Source: Trifolium pratense
Taxonomy: Eukaryota > Streptophyta > Magnoliopsida > Fabales > Fabaceae
Direction: 5' to 3'
Assembly (NCBI RefSeq): GCF_020283565.1
Contig: NC_060060.1
Coordinates: forward strand, 72,959,257 to 73,023,256
DNA: 64,000 bases
Below, one piece after another: positions 23,001-34,793 of this stretch. Position 1 is the stretch's first letter. Each line of letters starts with the position of its first letter. Below the pieces are notes generated by a model that was not told where the DNA came from, ran no database searches, and saw nothing but the letters and a program-made list of their open reading frames with translations. A program made the translations under genes and the position numbers.

Positions 23001-24830
23001 AGCATATGACTTCAAGTCTTCAAGATAATGTTCAACACCTGTCATGTGTCTAGAACAGCCACTATCAAAGTACCAGGTTTCTCTTGAAGAAGCTCTCAAA
23101 GATGTATGAGCTATTAGACCGGTGATCTTCTTCTTTTCTCTCCATTCCTGTCTTGTCGTAACATTAGGAAAGACAGGAGTATAGAATTCTTGATGAACTC
23201 TCCTTGGATATCCGTGCAGCCTATAGCAGAAAGGCCTAATGTGTCCTTTCCTGCCACAATGATGACATGTCCAGTTATAGAACCTGGGCATAGAATGTCC
23301 CATCAGATGTTGCGACAATCCTCCTGACACAAACGTGCTGTTGATTGGGGTATGTATAGTAGCATTGTTGAACTTCATCTGCTGCTTTACTCTTTCATGT
23401 TCAAAACCAATGGGCTTAGGTTTCCCATAGTTTTGTCTCTGTAACATTTCCTCAAAGGCATCAGTACCTTTGGTCATCATTTTAGCCACTTTAGTGACTT
23501 GATCTAAATCAGCATTTAATTTGATTACTTCTTCATTCTGTTCAGCAACTTTACACAGGAGGTTAGTCTTCTCCATTTCCAGCTGTTGAATTTGACTATT
23601 CTGATCTTCAACCTTAGCATTGAGATTATCAATGTTTATGAGTAGGTCATTTTTCTCAGCTTGTAGTTTACCATTGATCTTCTTTTGTTTCTCTAATGCT
23701 TTGCAAACTTCTATACTTCTAGTATGAAGATCTTTATAAGTAGCAGCTAGTTCCTCATATGTTACCTCCTCATCACATGATTCTGAGTCAGATTCACAAA
23801 CTCCTGTTAAGGCATTAACAAATTTGGCAGATTCTTCCTCCTCTGAATCTGTATCAGACCATGAAACCACAAGACCTTTCTTTTGTCTTTTTAGAAAGGT
23901 TGGACATTCAGGTCTGATATGTCCAAAACCTTCACATTCGTGGCATTTTACTCCTCTTTCATCTTCATTTGTCTTTTTCTGAAGGCTGGACTGTTTGTTG
24001 TTGTTGTTGAATCGACCATTTGGCTTGTGCCTTTGATCCACTTTCTTCATCAACTTGTTGAACTGTCTCCCAAGCATAGCCATAGACTCAGCTAAGCTTT
24101 CTTCACCTTCAGATTCAATTTGTAAATCATCAGCAGCACTTTTTGAAGCAAAGGCTAGATTCTTCTCTTTCTTTTCATTTCTCCTGTTTAGGCCAATTTC
24201 ATAGGTCTGAAGTGATCCTATGAGTTCATCTAGATTTAGACTTGAAAGATCATGAGCCTCCTCAATAGCTGTCACCTTCATATCAAATCTTTTAGGCAAA
24301 GATCTGAGTATTTTTCCAACTAGCTCCTCATCTGAGATAGGTTTTCCAAGTGCATCAAACGAATTTGCAAAGTCAAGCACATTCATTTGAAAGTCATGAA
24401 TGGTTTCTTCCTCCTTCATTCTGAGATTCTCAAAATTGGTTTTGAGCATCTGAAGTTTAGATAGCTTAACTTTTGATGTTCCTTCATGAGCTTTTCTCAG
24501 AACTTCCCAGGCATGCTTAGCAGTAATACATCTCTTAACAAGCCTGAACATGTTTGCATCCACACCATTAAAAATAGCATACAAGGCTTTGGAGTTGCCA
24601 AGTGCCAGATCATCCTCATCTTTAGTCCATTCATCATTTGGCTTCTTGACATCAGTTTTATTGCCATCTTTGTCAAGAACCATTGGTGGTTCCCATCCAC
24701 GTAACACAGCCTTCCATGTCCTGCTGTCAATTGATTTTATGAAAGCCTCCATTTTAGATTTCCAATAATCATAGTTCTCAGGACCTGTCAGTAGGGGGGG
24801 TTTAGACACTGACCCTCCTTCTTTATCCAT
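20040..24830 (-). CDS. copia-1 gag-pol polyprotein, intact (1596 aa)
   Basis: Encodes capsid and all enzymes for retrotransposition. Domains by residue: UBN2-type gag about 15-230; zinc knuckle [14 protein letters not shown] 296-309; coiled-coil region about 355-450; second knuckle [14 protein letters not shown] 522-535; aspartic protease [11 protein letters not shown] at 588; GAG-pre-integrase HHCC (H716, H721, C750, C753); integrase D781, D844, E880 (35 residues between the last two); RT with [12 protein letters not shown] (D1196) and YVDD 1281-1284; RNase H D1445 in CDADWAG, E1486/E1488 in STAEAEY, D1521. It ends CLHEEA before the leaky TAG. The only oddity is LKQASRAWY at about 1241, where Pro is usual (copia-2 has P). 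No frameshift or stop. The start at 24830 is 56 nt beyond the PBS. Confidence 0.97.
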   Translation of the reverse strand: MDKEGGSVSKPPLLTGPENYDYWKSKMEAFIKSIDSRTWKAVLRGWEPPMVLDKDGNKTDVKKPNDEWTKDEDDLALGNSKALYAIFNGVDANMFRLVKRCITAKHAWEVLRKAHEGTSKVKLSKLQMLKTNFENLRMKEEETIHDFQMNVLDFANSFDALGKPISDEELVGKILRSLPKRFDMKVTAIEEAHDLSSLNLDELIGSLQTYEIGLNRRNEKKEKNLAFASKSAADDLQIESEGEESLAESMAMLGRQFNKLMKKVDQRHKPNGRFNNNNKQSSLQKKTNEDERGVKCHECEGFGHIRPECPTFLKRQKKGLVVSWSDTDSEEEESAKFVNALTGVCESDSESCDEEVTYEELAATYKDLHTRSIEVCKALEKQKKINGKLQAEKNDLLINIDNLNAKVEDQNSQIQQLEMEKTNLLCKVAEQNEEVIKLNADLDQVTKVAKMMTKGTDAFEEMLQRQNYGKPKPIGFEHERVKQQMKFNNATIHTPINSTFVSGGLSQHLMGHSMPRFYNWTCHHCGRKGHIRPFCYRLHGYPRRVHQEFYTPVFPNVTTRQEWREKKKITGLIAHTSLRASSRETWYFDSGCSRHMTGVEHYLEDLKSYATSFVTFGDGAKGEIKGVGKLANHGLPKLDNVLLVKGLKANLISISQLCDQGMKVNFTKAECLVTNEQGELLMKGVRSRDNCYLWIPKEEDVSTCLISKEDEVKLWHQKLGHLHLKGMKKAIAKEAIRGLPKLKIEEGSICGECQIGKQTKMSHPKLQHLTTTRVLELLHIDLMGPMQVESLGGKRYAFVMVDDFSRFTWIEFLKDKSESFDAFKELCLQLQREKNSAIVRIRSDHGKEFENTSFLEFCISEGIKHEFSAPITPQQNGVVERKNRTIQESARVMLHAKHLPYQFWAEAMHTACYIHNRVTLRTGTSTTLYELWKGRKPTVKHFHVFGSKCYILSDREHRRKMDPKSEEGLFLGYSTNSRAYRVYNQRTKVIVESINVVIDDLTSAKTSDTEDDVATTLPTSEEAVAEKESDSDDESTIPTPRPVSKVPSIRIQKNHPKDLIIGNPNQGIATRRTNEVVTNSCFVSKVEPKNVKEALTDEFWIEAMQDELTQFRRSDVWDLVPRPNGVNVIGTKWVFKNKSDENGVVTRNKARLVAQGYTQVEGLDFDETFAPVARLESIRLLLGIACIFKFKLYQMDVKSAFLNGYLREEVYVEQPKGFVDPANPDHVYKLKKALYGLKQASRAWYERLTNFLVSQGYRKGGHDKTLFVKEQEEKLMIAQIYVDDIVFGGMSEKMVQHFVQQMQSEFEMSLVGELTYFLGLQVKQMEDTIFVSQSKYAKNMIKKFGMDTAAHKRTPAATHLKLTKDEKGIDVDQSLYRSMIGSLLYLTASRPDITFAVGVCARYQAKPKMSHLVQVKRILKYIKGTSDYGILYSQTKNSTLIGYCDADWAGSADDRKSTSGGCFFLGDNLISWFSKKQNCVSLSTAEAEYIAAGSSCSQLMWMKQMLKEYNVDQDVMTLYCDNLSAINISKNPVQHSRTKHIDIRHHFIRDLVEENCVELKHIGTSEQLADIFTKALDANQFEFLRGKLGICLHEEA

Positions 24831-24886
24831 TGTACCAGAAAGTACTCTCCCTGGAGCTCACCCAAAAATAACAGAACAGGGTGCCT

Positions 24887-24898
24887 GCTCTGATGCCA
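24887..24898 (-). promoter_or_regulatory. copia-1 primer binding site (initiator tRNA-Met type)
   Basis: TGGCATCAGAGC on the minus strand begins two bases after the 5' LTR. It differs at one base from the common plant PBS TGGTATCAGAGC. Confidence 0.9.
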
Positions 24899-24900
24899 AT

Positions 24901-25909
24901 TGAAATTCTGGTATCACTAGAATGATGTTTACCGAAGATGTCCCAACAACTACTTTATGAATAATGTTGTTTCTATTGTTGGCACATCTTACATAACATA
25001 TAAAATACTGACAGAAAATAAATAAAGTGCACAAGTAATTGTTAACCCAGTTCAGCCAACTGCCTACTCTGGGGGATACCAATCCAGGAAGGAAATCCAC
25101 TAATAGCTCTAGTTACTAAGACCTCCAGCAAACCCTAGGATTTACGCCTTACACTAAGACCTCCAGCAAACCCCTGGTTTACGTCTTATAACCTCGACAC
25201 TACTCATGCAACTTCTGCCTAGGAACTCCTAGACATGAGATCCCATCTCACTTCCACTCACACAACACAACCTGTGTTGATTATACAATGTTGGGAATGA
25301 TGTGGCGACAACTTGCCAAGACAACACTTCACTTTTGCTTAAAAGCTTCAAGTGAATGACACACGGTAAAACTCCGTACTTCAAAGCTTAGGAGTCACCT
25401 TAAAATAATAAACTTACTTCTTAACTTGTGTTATAGAATCCACAAGCAAGAATTACAATCAAACAATAAAAGACTCAACAAAGACTCAATATGTGAACTA
25501 ATGTTTTTCAATGAGATACTTAGTCTTGAGCTTGGTCTTCGTATATATAATGATCTAGCACGCTCCTCTTTCTTCATTACTGATAGGACGCTCCTTGTAG
25601 CTCATAAAAGGTGATCTGATTTTCTTTTGATCTTCATCAAGAATGTATAGAAACTTTCCAAAAGTGTTTAAGGACTTTATAGGATAATTGTGATCATACC
25701 GTTGTATCATTAAGTCTTATCTTATCCTTAAAGTTCCTGATCAGATCAAATCTCCATTGAGCGTGCTCTTTAAGTGGATTTCCATAAATAGCAGATGCTC
25801 TCATAAATGCGCGAGATTTCCTTGAATAAATATGATGTTGTAACATGTTTTCCAACATCTTGTTAGTATATTTGTTTTAGCAAAATTAAGCCAATTCAAA
25901 TATCCAACA
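24901..25909 (-). repeat. copia-1 5' LTR
   Basis: 1009 bp. It contains the promoter TATA (TATATATA at 25542-25549, minus) and directs element transcription towards lower coordinates. Confidence 0.97.
25542..25549 (-). promoter_or_regulatory. copia-1 LTR TATA box
   Basis: On the minus strand the sequence reads TATATATACGAAGACC, a strong TATA motif inside the 5' LTR. The equivalent site in copia-2 is at 34078-34085. Assignment is by motif only. Confidence 0.6.
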
Positions 25910-25914
25910 TATAG
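25910..25914. repeat. TSD TATAG, right copy (copia-1)
   Basis: Partner of 15956-15960. Confidence 0.97.
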
Positions 25915-26678
25915 CCAGGAACATCTTTCCAACACTTAAGCATCCTTGAAGGACGGGGACCCCAATCTTTATCATTATTAGAGAGAACCAAAGGGCAATG
26001 ATCAGACAACCATCGCATCTTGGCCTCCTGTTTACAATTAGGCCAAGTCAAGCACCACTCCTCAAAAAGCAGGAACCTATCCAACCTACTCATCGAGAGA
26101 CCATCCCCTCTAAACCAAGTAAACTTACGCCCAATCAATGGGAGGTCGACGAAATTGTTATTGTCGATAAACTGACTAAAAGGAATGTGATCCAGACTGC
26201 GTTGACTCCCCCTAGAAGAGCGACGTTCCTCCAATTGTTTAACAGCATTAAAATCCCCACAAACGCACACCCTTTTCCTTCCCAGCTCTTGAATCCGCGC
26301 CGATAGGGAGTCCCACAAACCTTGCTTTGCCCCATCATCACATGGCGCATAGACATTTGCCAATATGAATTCTTCACCAGACTGAGTAAATCTACCACTA
26401 CACCACAAGACATGTTCGTAGCTCTCAGTCGATCACATGTCCACCTCAGAGGAATCCCATAGCGTTAGCAGCCCCCCCGAAGCCCCAACCGAAGGGCGAT
26501 AGGAGAACTCATGATGAGAGTTACCCCATAAAGACGAATTAAGAAAATCATCACAAGACTGAAGCTTAGTCTCTTGGATACAAATAATAAAAGGTTTCAG
26601 TTCCCCCACCAACTTACGAACCTCCTTTCTCTTCTCCATCCCACCCAACCCTCTTACATTCCAAGAAATAATCTTCAT
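25915..26678 (-). pseudogene. LINE ORF2, endonuclease domain, one stop
   Basis: The EEP (APE-like) endonuclease nicks target DNA for target-primed reverse transcription. The start is MKIISWNVRGLGG at 26678. Motifs follow in order: the Glu motif IQETKL, the NVYAP block, CGDFNAV, SRLDRFL and the terminal SDHCPLVL. A TGA at 26433-26435 replaces a codon between SEVDM and STESYEHVLWCSG, probably a tryptophan. The frame reaches DVPGY and continues across copia-1 into 15955 and below. Confidence 0.88.
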
Positions 26679-26748
26679 CAAACACACTCTCCCCCCCCCT
26701 CCCCCCCCCCCCCCCCCCCACACACACACTCACACACACACCACAACC
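26679..26748. repeat. Poly-G / GT-rich linker between LINE ORF1 and ORF2
   Basis: On the plus strand this is a C9-T-C19 run (26691-26719) followed by CA dinucleotides to about 26740. It lies exactly between the ORF1 stop (26749) and the ORF2 start. A run this homopolymeric is prone to slippage and to sequencing error. Confidence 0.9.
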
Positions 26749-27239
26749 CTAGCACTCTGCCTCCTTCCGAGCTCCCTTCCCCTTCTGCGAGCTTGAAGGC
26801 CCCTTCTTAACTCTGCCTGCCCTAGAAAGAACATTAAACAAATTCACATTATCGCCCTGAAACTTGACTCCGATTGTCTTCCCTAACCCCCAAATATCGT
26901 CCACTGTCATCTGCTCAGTTCCTTGCATAGCCACCCAATTCTGCCAGTCATTATTGACCGAAGACGATGAAGATGACTCGGCTGGAGAAGCACGACGGCT
27001 CATCGAACAGGACCGATTGACGTTGTCCCCTCCTCTACGCCGTCGGACCTGCTTTTTTAAAGCTTTTAGAGCCACACAACGATCTTTGGGAGGAAGCCTA
27101 GCAACTTTTTTAATGCTGTGAAGCGGATGACGGAGCAACCCTCTTTCCTTCCTTCTCCTAGGATCTTTCTGATTAACTTTTTGCTGCCTCGCACCAGAAA
27201 GGTCGCCCTTCATCCTTCTCTTGCTTGCCGAGAAAATAA
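26749..27239 (-). pseudogene. LINE ORF1 (gag-like), C-terminal part
   Basis: The minus-strand frame contains IKKVARLPPKDRCVALKALK, a basic tract (RRRRGG), a Ser-rich stretch, DWQNWVAMQGTEQ and IGVKFQGDNVNLFNVLSR. This is the conserved tail of plant LINE ORF1 proteins, which bind LINE RNA. The N-terminal zinc-finger part lies beyond the gypsy A boundary and is absent here. Confidence 0.75.
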
Positions 27240-28026
27240 TGTAACACCCAAACCCCTTAACGCGTATTTATTGAATATAAATAAATAAAACACTTAAGAA
27301 AACTCAGGCGTCACATGTTATAATACAAAACCTCGGCATAATTAAAATCATGCTAGCACAGCGGAAATTAAAAACAAATAATTATCATAGTGCATATTAT
27401 ACAATAGTCATAATTGTTCACACAATATCCCTAGGCTCTAGGCCATATCAACAAAGGATATTATGTTTACAACCCAAAAGATAGGATTAGCAAAGTTAAA
27501 TATGCCATCACGGGCTTAATACAATTCAAACGATTAACCCGACCCGGTAAAACCTAATCAGAGCAATTCTATACAACCCATCAAAAAGATATATAACATA
27601 TATCTAAGGAGTAGTCTACGCTAACTCCTCACCAAAAAGCGCACTACACGAGCACGAGTAGCCTCTAACTCTGATCGGGATCCTCAACCTGAGAATCTGA
27701 ACACCCAACGGTCCAGCACATAACACAAAGCATGAGAGTTAGATCACATAATCAAAATACAAGTGCAAGTAAAAGGGTACTTAAACACTTCTTCTATAAT
27801 CATGCATATATCATACATTCATCCATATCCATCAACAATCTACCATTCAATTATAAGTACATAAACACATATAATCGAATACTCACACAATCAATTATCA
27901 CAATTATCCAAGTATGTGTCACATATCACTTATCACATAAATGTACACATATCCTAATGCATTCTAATGCGTCAACTTCATGCAATGTCACCCTAGACAT
28001 ATCTAATGCATGTGGTACCGTTTCGT

Positions 28027-28250
28027 CTTTATTAGAGTATCTCACCTCTAATATTCGTCTTTATCGGATAAATATAATCCAATATCCGTCTTTATTGGAA
28101 TATCCAATATACAACAACAAAATTCATGAATGCATGTATATGTTTTTCATGAATTCACCAACAATTATTTAGCATAAAGCTCGTCATTTACTATGTGGAA
28201 CACTATCCAACATACGTCATTATTAAGATTAACAAAACCTTAATATTCGT
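28027..28250. repeat. Hairpin array in gypsy A 3' LTR
   Basis: Short stem-loops are separated by a CGTCTTTA/CGTCATTA-type spacer. Stems: ATTAGAG/CTCTAAT (28031-28037 with 28046-28052), ATCGGAT/ATCCAAT (28063-28069 with 28077-28083, perfect in the 5' LTR copy), ATTGG/CCAAT (about 28094-28108), ATTAAG/CTTAAT (28222-28227 with 28239-28244). Confidence 0.85.
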
Positions 28251-28395
28251 CATTTACAACATCATACATGATTAACAATCGTTATAAGCATCAACAAGCA
28301 TCAACAAGCATCAACAATCATGTAAGAATAAGACACTGATTTGAAACTACATGCAAAGGAAGATAGCAGATGAAAAATTGGTGAAATCTGCAGTA

Positions 28396-28545
28396 TTTCC
28401 GCCTGGGGCGGAAATATTTACGCCTGGGGCGGAAGTTTACGCCTGAGGCGGAAATGTTTACGCCTGGGGCGGAAAAACATCTGAAAGGCTGGCTGCTCAC
28501 TGCTCTGCCGTTTCAGGCGGAAATTATTATGCCTGGGGCGGAAAA
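28396..28545. repeat. CGCCTGGGGCGG repeat module in gypsy A 3' LTR
   Basis: Six irregularly spaced copies of a CGCCTGGGGCGGAAA-like unit (some with GAGG or TCAGG), each an imperfect inverted repeat. GC-rich in an AT-rich LTR. The same module is at about 53315-53464 in the 5' LTR. Confidence 0.9.
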
Positions 28546-29273
28546 ACTTGCGTTTTCTACACAAAAACGCCCAAAAATCCCATTTTTCATGTTATAAATC
28601 CCAAAAGAGTTTGTATTCAAGCATAACAAACATGGATGAACACAAAAGGACAGTCCATTTCTCAGATCTACATCATAAACATCGAAAAAGTAAAGATTGA
28701 ACACTTTTTCATCAAAACTCTCAAGAACACAAAGTTCTTGAGTTTAATCTTTCATAAACTCGTTTTTTAATCATTAAATCCGTTCATTAATCATGTTAAA
28801 AGCATGTTAAACATATTAAGAACCTTAGGAACGATTTCCATCAAGAAAATCCGTTCTAAGCTAAAACGAAAATGGGGTGGAGGGAGTTCGGGTGAGGAGA
28901 AATCGACATTCTCCCCTTCCTCGGGTCACCCACGATTAAGGAATCTACTCTCATACCTGGATTCGAAGAACACAAAACTATGAGAAATGAAATGATCTTG
29001 AATCTCTCCCTTTCTTCTTGCCCTAGCTTCCAAGCTTTCCAACTCTCTCAAGAACACAAAACTATGAGAAATGAAATGTTCTCTTCTCCCCCTCATGGCC
29101 ATATGGCGCCACCTTCACACACTCAAGGCCCATTGGGCCTCAAGCCCAATTGGCTTGGCCCAATAACACGTTAACTCACTCTACTCGCTTAATAACTAAA
29201 GTATTCGATAAATAACTCAAGTTATTAACTTAATTAAAATTCTACGTTAATAAAATATTTTAACACATAAAAA

Positions 29274-32200
29274 TTAATAATTTGAAAATTGGGTCGTTAC
29301 AACTCTACCCTCCTTAAAGAATTTTCGCCCTCGAAAATTACCTAGAAATAACTCTGGATACGAACTCATCATCTTGCTCTCCAATTCCCAAGTCGCATTC
29401 TCACCAGCGGGTCCTCCCCATACTACCTTCACCGAGGCGATATCCTTATTTCTCAACCTCTTCACTTCTCTACCGTCGATCCTCAAAGGCACAGTCTCGA
29501 CCGTTAAGTCATCCCTCACTTGAACATCATCCGATTCAATCACATGTGACGGGTCTCTAACATACTTCCTCAATTGTGACACGTGAAACACATCGTGCAA
29601 ATTCGCCAATGATGGCGGCAAAGCAATCCTATACGCCACTTTCCCCACTCTTTTCAAAATCTGATAAGGACCAATAAACTTCGACGTCAACTTCCTCGAC
29701 TTCAAAGCACGTCCAATTCCGGTAGTCGATGTAACTCTTAAGAAAACATGATCACCTTCTTGAAATTCAATGTCCTTCCTCCTCTTGTCATGATAACTCT
29801 TTTGACGACTCTGAGACGCTTTCATCTTCTCTCTAATCATTCTAATCTTTTCCGTAGTCTCTTGCACAATCTCCGGACCAAGAATCATACTCTCTCCGGA
29901 TTCAAACCAACAAAGCGGTGTTCTACACCTCCTTCCATACAAAGCCTCAAAAGGTGCCATTCCAATACTCGAATGAAAACTATTGTTGTACGTGAACTCG
30001 ATCAACGGCAAACACGAATCCCAACTTACTCCTTGCTCCAAAACACAAGCCCTCAACAAATCTTCCAAAGATTGTATTGTCCTTTCCGATTGGCCATCCG
30101 TTTGAGGATGATAAGCCGAACTCAACCTCAACTTAGTCCCTAAAGCCTCTTGTAAACTTTCCCAAAATCTCGAAGTGAACCTCGGATCTCGATCCGAAAC
30201 AATACTCGACGGAATACCATGCAACTTCACAATTTGCTCCACATAGATCTCGGCCAACTTAGGCACCAAGGTGCCTTTCTTAATAGCAATAAAATGCGCG
30301 CACTTCGTCAAACGATCTACCACTACCCAAATCACTTCATAACCTTTCGTAGTCTTGGGTAAACCTCCCGCAAAATCCATCGCAATACTATCCCACTTCC
30401 ATTCCGGGATAAATAAAGGTTGCAACAAACCAGACGGTTTCTGATGCTCAATCTTCGACTTCTGACACACTAGACAAGCATAAACAAACTCAGAAATTTG
30501 CCTCTTCATTCCTGGCCACCAAAATAACTTCTTCAAATCTTGATACATCTTGGTTACTCCCGGGTGAATACTCATTCCACTCCTATGACCTTCTTCCAAA
30601 ATCATCTTCTTCATCTCGGGCACATCGGGCACGCACACTCTTCCATGAAATCTCACAACTCCATTCTCGTCAACTTTGAAATTAGCTTCTTTTCCTTCCT
30701 CAACTACTATTGCCAACTTCTCCATTAACTTCTTATCCGTCTTTTGACATTCTTTGATATTCTCCAGAAAAGGATTCGTCAACTTCATCATTCCCAATTT
30801 CACACTCTTAGGAGTCACTTCACACACTAGACTCAAGTCTCGAAATTCTTCAATCAACTCTAACTCTTTCACCATTAGTGATGACATGTGCAACGATTTC
30901 CTACTCAACGCATCGGCCACCACATTAGCTTTTCCGGGGTGATAACTCAAATCAAAGTCATAGTCCTTCAAAAATTCGAGCCATCTTCTTTGTCTCATAT
31001 TCAACTCCTTCTGATTGAATAGATACTTCAAACTCTTGTGATCACTAAAGACTTCAAACTTCGATCCGTACAAGTAATGCCTCCACACCTTCAATGAAAA
31101 CACAACTGCGGCTAATTCAAGATCGTGTGTCGGATAGTTCCTCTCGTGAACCTTCAGTTGTCTCGATGCATACGCTACCACTTGACCTTTTTGCATAAGT
31201 ACACCTCCTAGTCCCATCTTCGAAGCATCACAATACACGATGAAAGATTCCTTAGCATCCGGTAAAATCAACACAGGCGCGGTAGTCAACCTCTTCTTAA
31301 GCTCTTGAAAACTTTCTTCACACTTCACATCCCAAACAAACGCTTGATCCTTCCGAGTCAACTGCGTCAAAGGCAAAGCCAACTTCGAAAATCCTTCAAT
31401 GAATCTCCTATAATAACCAGCCAATCCAAGAAAACTTCTTATCTCAGAAACAGATTCCGGCGTTCCCCATTGCAATACGGCATCAACTTTCGCTGGGTCA
31501 ACCGCTATTCCTCCACTTGAAATCACATGACCAAGAAAACTTACTTCTTTCAACCAAAATTCACACTTCGACAATTTGGCATACAACTTCTTCTCCTTCA
31601 AAACTTGTAAAACAATCCGTAAATGCTCCTTATGTTCCTCTTCGGACTTTGAGTAAACTAAAATATCATCGATGAATACCACTACAAACTTATCCAAGAA
31701 TGAATGAAAAATCCTATTCATGTACTCCATAAAAACACCAGGTGCATTGGTCACACCAAAAGGCATCACCGAATATTCATAATGACCATACCTCATCCTA
31801 AAAGCAGTCTTTGGTATATCCTCCGTTTTCACTCTAATCTGATGGTATCCGGATCTCAAATCAATCTTACTAAACACGCAAGCTCCAACCAATTGATCCA
31901 TTAAATCATCTATCCTCGGAAGTGGATACTTATTCTTGATCGTCACTTTGTTCAACTGTCGGTAGTCAATACACAACCTCATACTCCCTTCTTTCTTCTT
32001 AACCAACAACACAGGTGCACCCCACGGCGATACACTAGGTCGAATAAACTTCTTCTCAAGTAGTTCCTCTAGTTGCTTCTTCAACTCATTCAATTCTGAC
32101 GCTGACATTCGATACGGTGCCATAGATATCGGGCTAGTACCAGGTACCAAATCGATCGTAAACTCTACTTCTCTTTTCGGCGGTATATCTGACACGTCTT

Positions 32201-33680
32201 TCGGAAATACATCGGAAAATTCACAAACAACCGGTAACCCTTCCACCTTAACTTCACCTTCCATCTTCAAGGATGCAAACAACGCATACACCTCTACCGG
32301 TTCCTTCAACGATTCTACTACTTCCTTCTTACTCATCAAATGCAAACTCTCCTCCGGTTTAGGAAATACAACGGTCTTCTCGCAATAATTGATATGGACT
32401 CGATTAAATATCAACCAGTTCATACCAAAGATAACATCTATTCCACTAAGTTGGATACACACTAGGTCCATTCCAAAGTGTCTACCAAACACGGTTACGG
32501 GACAGTCACGACATACGAGACGGGTAGTTACAGAACCATTAGCAGGAGTTTCTACTTCCATACGACCAGACATTTCAGACACAGGTATACTAAGACGCTT
32601 CATGCAATCAACGGATATAAAAGAATGTGTTTCTCCCGTATCAATAATCGCAATTAAAGGAGTGTTATAGATGAAACACGTACCTCTAATGAGATTATCC
32701 CCCTGATCCGCATCATCTCCACTCAAAGCAAACACCTTTCCCATAGTCTTCTTCGGCTTCTTGCACATAGGACTCTTGTGACCCTCTTCACCACAATTGA
32801 AGCAAGTCACCTTCACTAGACAAACATCGGATCTATGTCCCCACTTTCCACAATTGAAACACTTGTCTCCTTTCCCTGGGCATTCATAAGACTTATGGCC
32901 CACTTCTCCACACCTATAGCACTGACCGCTACCTCTCTTCTTTCCACCACTAATCTCAACAACTTTCTTTCCCTTGTCACCATAAGGCTTCCCACGGTCT
33001 TGACCTTTTCCTCTTTTGTCACTCATGGCCTTGTAGTAGTTAGTCTTGGCCTTTCCATCATCATCACAAATACGGCACTTATCCACCAAAGTTGCAAAGT
33101 CTCGGATTTGAGAAAATCCGATAAGATGCTTGATGTCCGGGCGCAACCCACTTTCAAACTTGACACACTTGTCATTCTCAGCTTCCACGGTGTTGTAGTG
33201 TGGACTAAACGCACATAGCTCCTCAAACTTCACGGAATACTCCGCTACAGACATGTTCCCTTGCTTGAGCTCCATGAACTCCACCACTTTCTTGTTCCTA
33301 ATATCAGCCGGAAAGTACTTCCTCAAGAACTCTCCCTTGAACATCTCCCAAGTGATTACCACACCACCAATTCCCATCCTCAGCTTAGCATTCTTCCACC
33401 ACTTGTTAGCTTCCTCACGAAGTACATAAGTACCCAAGGTCAACTTACTCTCCTCGGTACATCTCATAGCCTCAAAGACAATCTCAACTTCCTCTATCCA
33501 CTTGACAACAGCCTCCGGAGCATAGCCTCCAATGAAAAGCTTCGGATTATGCTTCATGAACCTCTCTAACCTCATCTCATCTTCCCTCCCGGGTTGATGA
33601 TCTCTAGCCACGATGTTGGTCAAAGTAGCTATCGCATCTGCCATCTGATTGTTAGCCCTTCCAGCCATGATCCTGAACAA
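29274..33680 (-). CDS. gypsy A gag-pol polyprotein, intact frame (1468 codons)
   Basis: A single frame for capsid and enzymes. The likely start is the second Met ([11 protein letters not shown] at 33668). Domains by residue: retrotransposon gag about 45-200 ([22 protein letters not shown]); three zinc knuckles at 254-267, 274-287 and 293-306; aspartic protease [11 protein letters not shown] at 345 (DTGA is usual); RT about 530-700 with FIDD 669-672; RNase H D818 (VYCDAS); integrase zinc finger about 1038-1073 ([11 protein letters not shown]...CLVCQ), catalytic D1102, D1163 and E1199; C-terminal chromodomain-like segment about 1400-1450 ([17 protein letters not shown]), fitting the Tekay/Del chromovirus group. 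The last codons run 27 nt into the 3' LTR. The frame is undamaged, but the leader is split by copia-2, so transcription from the 5' LTR cannot directly give this mRNA. Confidence 0.95.
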   Translation of the reverse strand: MFRIMAGRANNQMADAIATLTNIVARDHQPGREDEMRLERFMKHNPKLFIGGYAPEAVVKWIEEVEIVFEAMRCTEESKLTLGTYVLREEANKWWKNAKLRMGIGGVVITWEMFKGEFLRKYFPADIRNKKVVEFMELKQGNMSVAEYSVKFEELCAFSPHYNTVEAENDKCVKFESGLRPDIKHLIGFSQIRDFATLVDKCRICDDDGKAKTNYYKAMSDKRGKGQDRGKPYGDKGKKVVEISGGKKRGSGQCYRCGEVGHKSYECPGKGDKCFNCGKWGHRSDVCLVKVTCFNCGEEGHKSPMCKKPKKTMGKVFALSGDDADQGDNLIRGTCFIYNTPLIAIIDTGETHSFISVDCMKRLSIPVSEMSGRMEVETPANGSVTTRLVCRDCPVTVFGRHFGMDLVCIQLSGIDVIFGMNWLIFNRVHINYCEKTVVFPKPEESLHLMSKKEVVESLKEPVEVYALFASLKMEGEVKVEGLPVVCEFSDVFPKDVSDIPPKREVEFTIDLVPGTSPISMAPYRMSASELNELKKQLEELLEKKFIRPSVSPWGAPVLLVKKKEGSMRLCIDYRQLNKVTIKNKYPLPRIDDLMDQLVGACVFSKIDLRSGYHQIRVKTEDIPKTAFRMRYGHYEYSVMPFGVTNAPGVFMEYMNRIFHSFLDKFVVVFIDDILVYSKSEEEHKEHLRIVLQVLKEKKLYAKLSKCEFWLKEVSFLGHVISSGGIAVDPAKVDAVLQWGTPESVSEIRSFLGLAGYYRRFIEGFSKLALPLTQLTRKDQAFVWDVKCEESFQELKKRLTTAPVLILPDAKESFIVYCDASKMGLGGVLMQKGQVVAYASRQLKVHERNYPTHDLELAAVVFSLKVWRHYLYGSKFEVFSDHKSLKYLFNQKELNMRQRRWLEFLKDYDFDLSYHPGKANVVADALSRKSLHMSSLMVKELELIEEFRDLSLVCEVTPKSVKLGMMKLTNPFLENIKECQKTDKKLMEKLAIVVEEGKEANFKVDENGVVRFHGRVCVPDVPEMKKMILEEGHRSGMSIHPGVTKMYQDLKKLFWWPGMKRQISEFVYACLVCQKSKIEHQKPSGLLQPLFIPEWKWDSIAMDFAGGLPKTTKGYEVIWVVVDRLTKCAHFIAIKKGTLVPKLAEIYVEQIVKLHGIPSSIVSDRDPRFTSRFWESLQEALGTKLRLSSAYHPQTDGQSERTIQSLEDLLRACVLEQGVSWDSCLPLIEFTYNNSFHSSIGMAPFEALYGRRCRTPLCWFESGESMILGPEIVQETTEKIRMIREKMKASQSRQKSYHDKRRKDIEFQEGDHVFLRVTSTTGIGRALKSRKLTSKFIGPYQILKRVGKVAYRIALPPSLANLHDVFHVSQLRKYVRDPSHVIESDDVQVRDDLTVETVPLRIDGREVKRLRNKDIASVKVVWGGPAGENATWELESKMMSSYPELFLGNFRGRKFFKEGRVVTTQFSNY
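29302..29317 (-). promoter_or_regulatory. gypsy A polypurine tract
   Basis: TTAAGGAGGGTAGAGT on the minus strand lies directly before the 3' LTR, inside the coding frame. Confidence 0.8.
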
Positions 33681-33712
33681 CCAATCAATTCCAAGAACAG
33701 ACTTAGAAAGCT

Positions 33713-33717
33713 AATAT
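33713..33717. repeat. TSD AATAT, left copy (copia-2)
   Basis: AATAT before the copia-2 LTR is repeated at 52066-52070. Excision rejoins the gypsy A leader to its PBS and 5' LTR. Confidence 0.95.
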
Positions 33718-34724
33718 TGTTGGATATTTGAATTGGCTTAATTTTGCTAAAACAAATATACTAACAAGATGTTGGAAAACATGTTACAACATCATATTTA
33801 TTCAAGGAAATCTCGCGCATTTATGAGAGCATCTGCTATTTATGGAAATCCACTTAAAGAGCACGCTCAATGGAGATTTGATCTGATCAGGTATTTTAAG
33901 GATAAGATAAGACTTAATGGTACAACGGTATGATCACAATTATCCTATAAAGTCCTTAAACACTTTTGGAAAGTTTCTATACATTCTTGATGAAGATCAA
34001 AAGAGAATCAGATCATCCTTTATGATTCTCAAGGAGCGTCTGAGCATTTGTGAAGAAAGAGGAGCGTGCCTAATCACTATATATACGAAGACCAAGCTCA
34101 AGACTAAGTATCCAATTGAAAAATATTAGTTCACATATTGAGTCTTTGTTGAGTCTTTTATTGTTTGATTGTAATTCTTGCTTGTGGATTCTATAACACG
34201 AGTTAAGAAGTAAGTTTATTATTTTAAGGTGACTCCTAAGCTTTGAAGTACGGAGTTTACCGTGTGTCATTCACTTGAAGCTTTTAAGCAAAAGTGAAGT
34301 GTTGTCTTGGCAAGTTGTCGCCACATCATTCCCAACATTGTATAATCAACACAGGTTGTGTTGTGTGAGTGGAAGTGAGATGGGATCTCATGTCTAGGAG
34401 TTCCTAGGAAGAAGTTGCATGAGTAGTGTCGAGGTTATAAGGCGTAAACCAAGGGTTTGCTGGAGGTCTTAGTTTAAGGCGTAAATCCTAGGGTTTGCTG
34501 GAGGTCTTAGTAACTAGAGCTATTAGTGGATTTCCTTCCTGGATTGGTATCCCCCAGAGTAGGCAGTTGGCTGAACTGGGTTAACAATTACTTGTGTCAT
34601 TTATTTATTCTCTGTCAGTTTTTATATGTTATATAAGATGTGCCAACAATAGAAAACAACATTATTCACAAAGTAGTTGTTGGGACATCTTAGGCAACAT
34701 CATTCTAGTGATACCAGAATTTCA
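33718..34724 (+). repeat. copia-2 5' LTR
   Basis: 1007 bp, TGTTGGATATTTG...CCAGAATTTCA. The TATA box is at 34078-34085. Confidence 0.97.
34078..34085 (+). promoter_or_regulatory. copia-2 LTR TATA box
   Basis: TATATATACGAAGACC in the 5' LTR; equivalent to 25542-25549 on the minus strand of copia-1. Confidence 0.6.
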
Positions 34725-34726
34725 AT

Positions 34727-34738
34727 TGGCATCAGAGC
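34727..34738 (+). promoter_or_regulatory. copia-2 primer binding site
   Basis: TGGCATCAGAGC, two bases after the 5' LTR; same one-base variant as in copia-1. Confidence 0.9.
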
Positions 34739-34793
34739 AGGCACCCTGTTCTGTTATTTTGGGTGAGCTCCAGGGAGAGTACTTTCTGGTACA

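Larger units (their letters stand above)
15961..25909 (-). mobile_element. SIRE/Maximus-type Ty1-copia element, complete (copia-1)
   Basis: A 9949-bp LTR retrotransposon on the minus strand. It has 1009-bp LTRs beginning TG and ending CA, a perfect 5-bp TSD, PBS, an intact gag-pol frame, an in-frame envelope-position ORF and a 3' region with several polypurine tracts. The pol order is protease, integrase, RT, RNase H (copia order). Gag-pol followed by a long third ORF and many G-rich PPT-like motifs places it in the SIRE/Maximus lineage. By eye the LTRs differ at one site (16487 versus 25427). It may be autonomous or very recently so. Confidence 0.95.
25910..27239 (-). mobile_element. L1-like LINE, 5' part, cut by gypsy A
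   Basis: Continuation of the LINE at 12914-15960 beyond copia-1. It carries the ORF2 endonuclease domain, the ORF1-ORF2 linker and the C-terminal part of ORF1. It ends abruptly at the gypsy A LTR at 27240; the rest of ORF1 and the 5' UTR are not in the window. Confidence 0.88.
27240..29301 (-). repeat. gypsy A 3' LTR
   Basis: 2062 bp from TGTAACACCCAAACCCC to GGGTCGTTACA on the plus strand. It contains a hairpin array (28027-28250), a CGCCTGGGGCGG repeat module (28396-28545) and a three-fold 11-bp AGCATCAACAA repeat (28286-28318). Its left edge abuts LINE ORF1. Confidence 0.95.

Noticed and set aside
26864..27121. Plus-strand frame opposite LINE ORF1
   Set aside because: Shadow frame; the minus strand carries the recognisable ORF1 tail.
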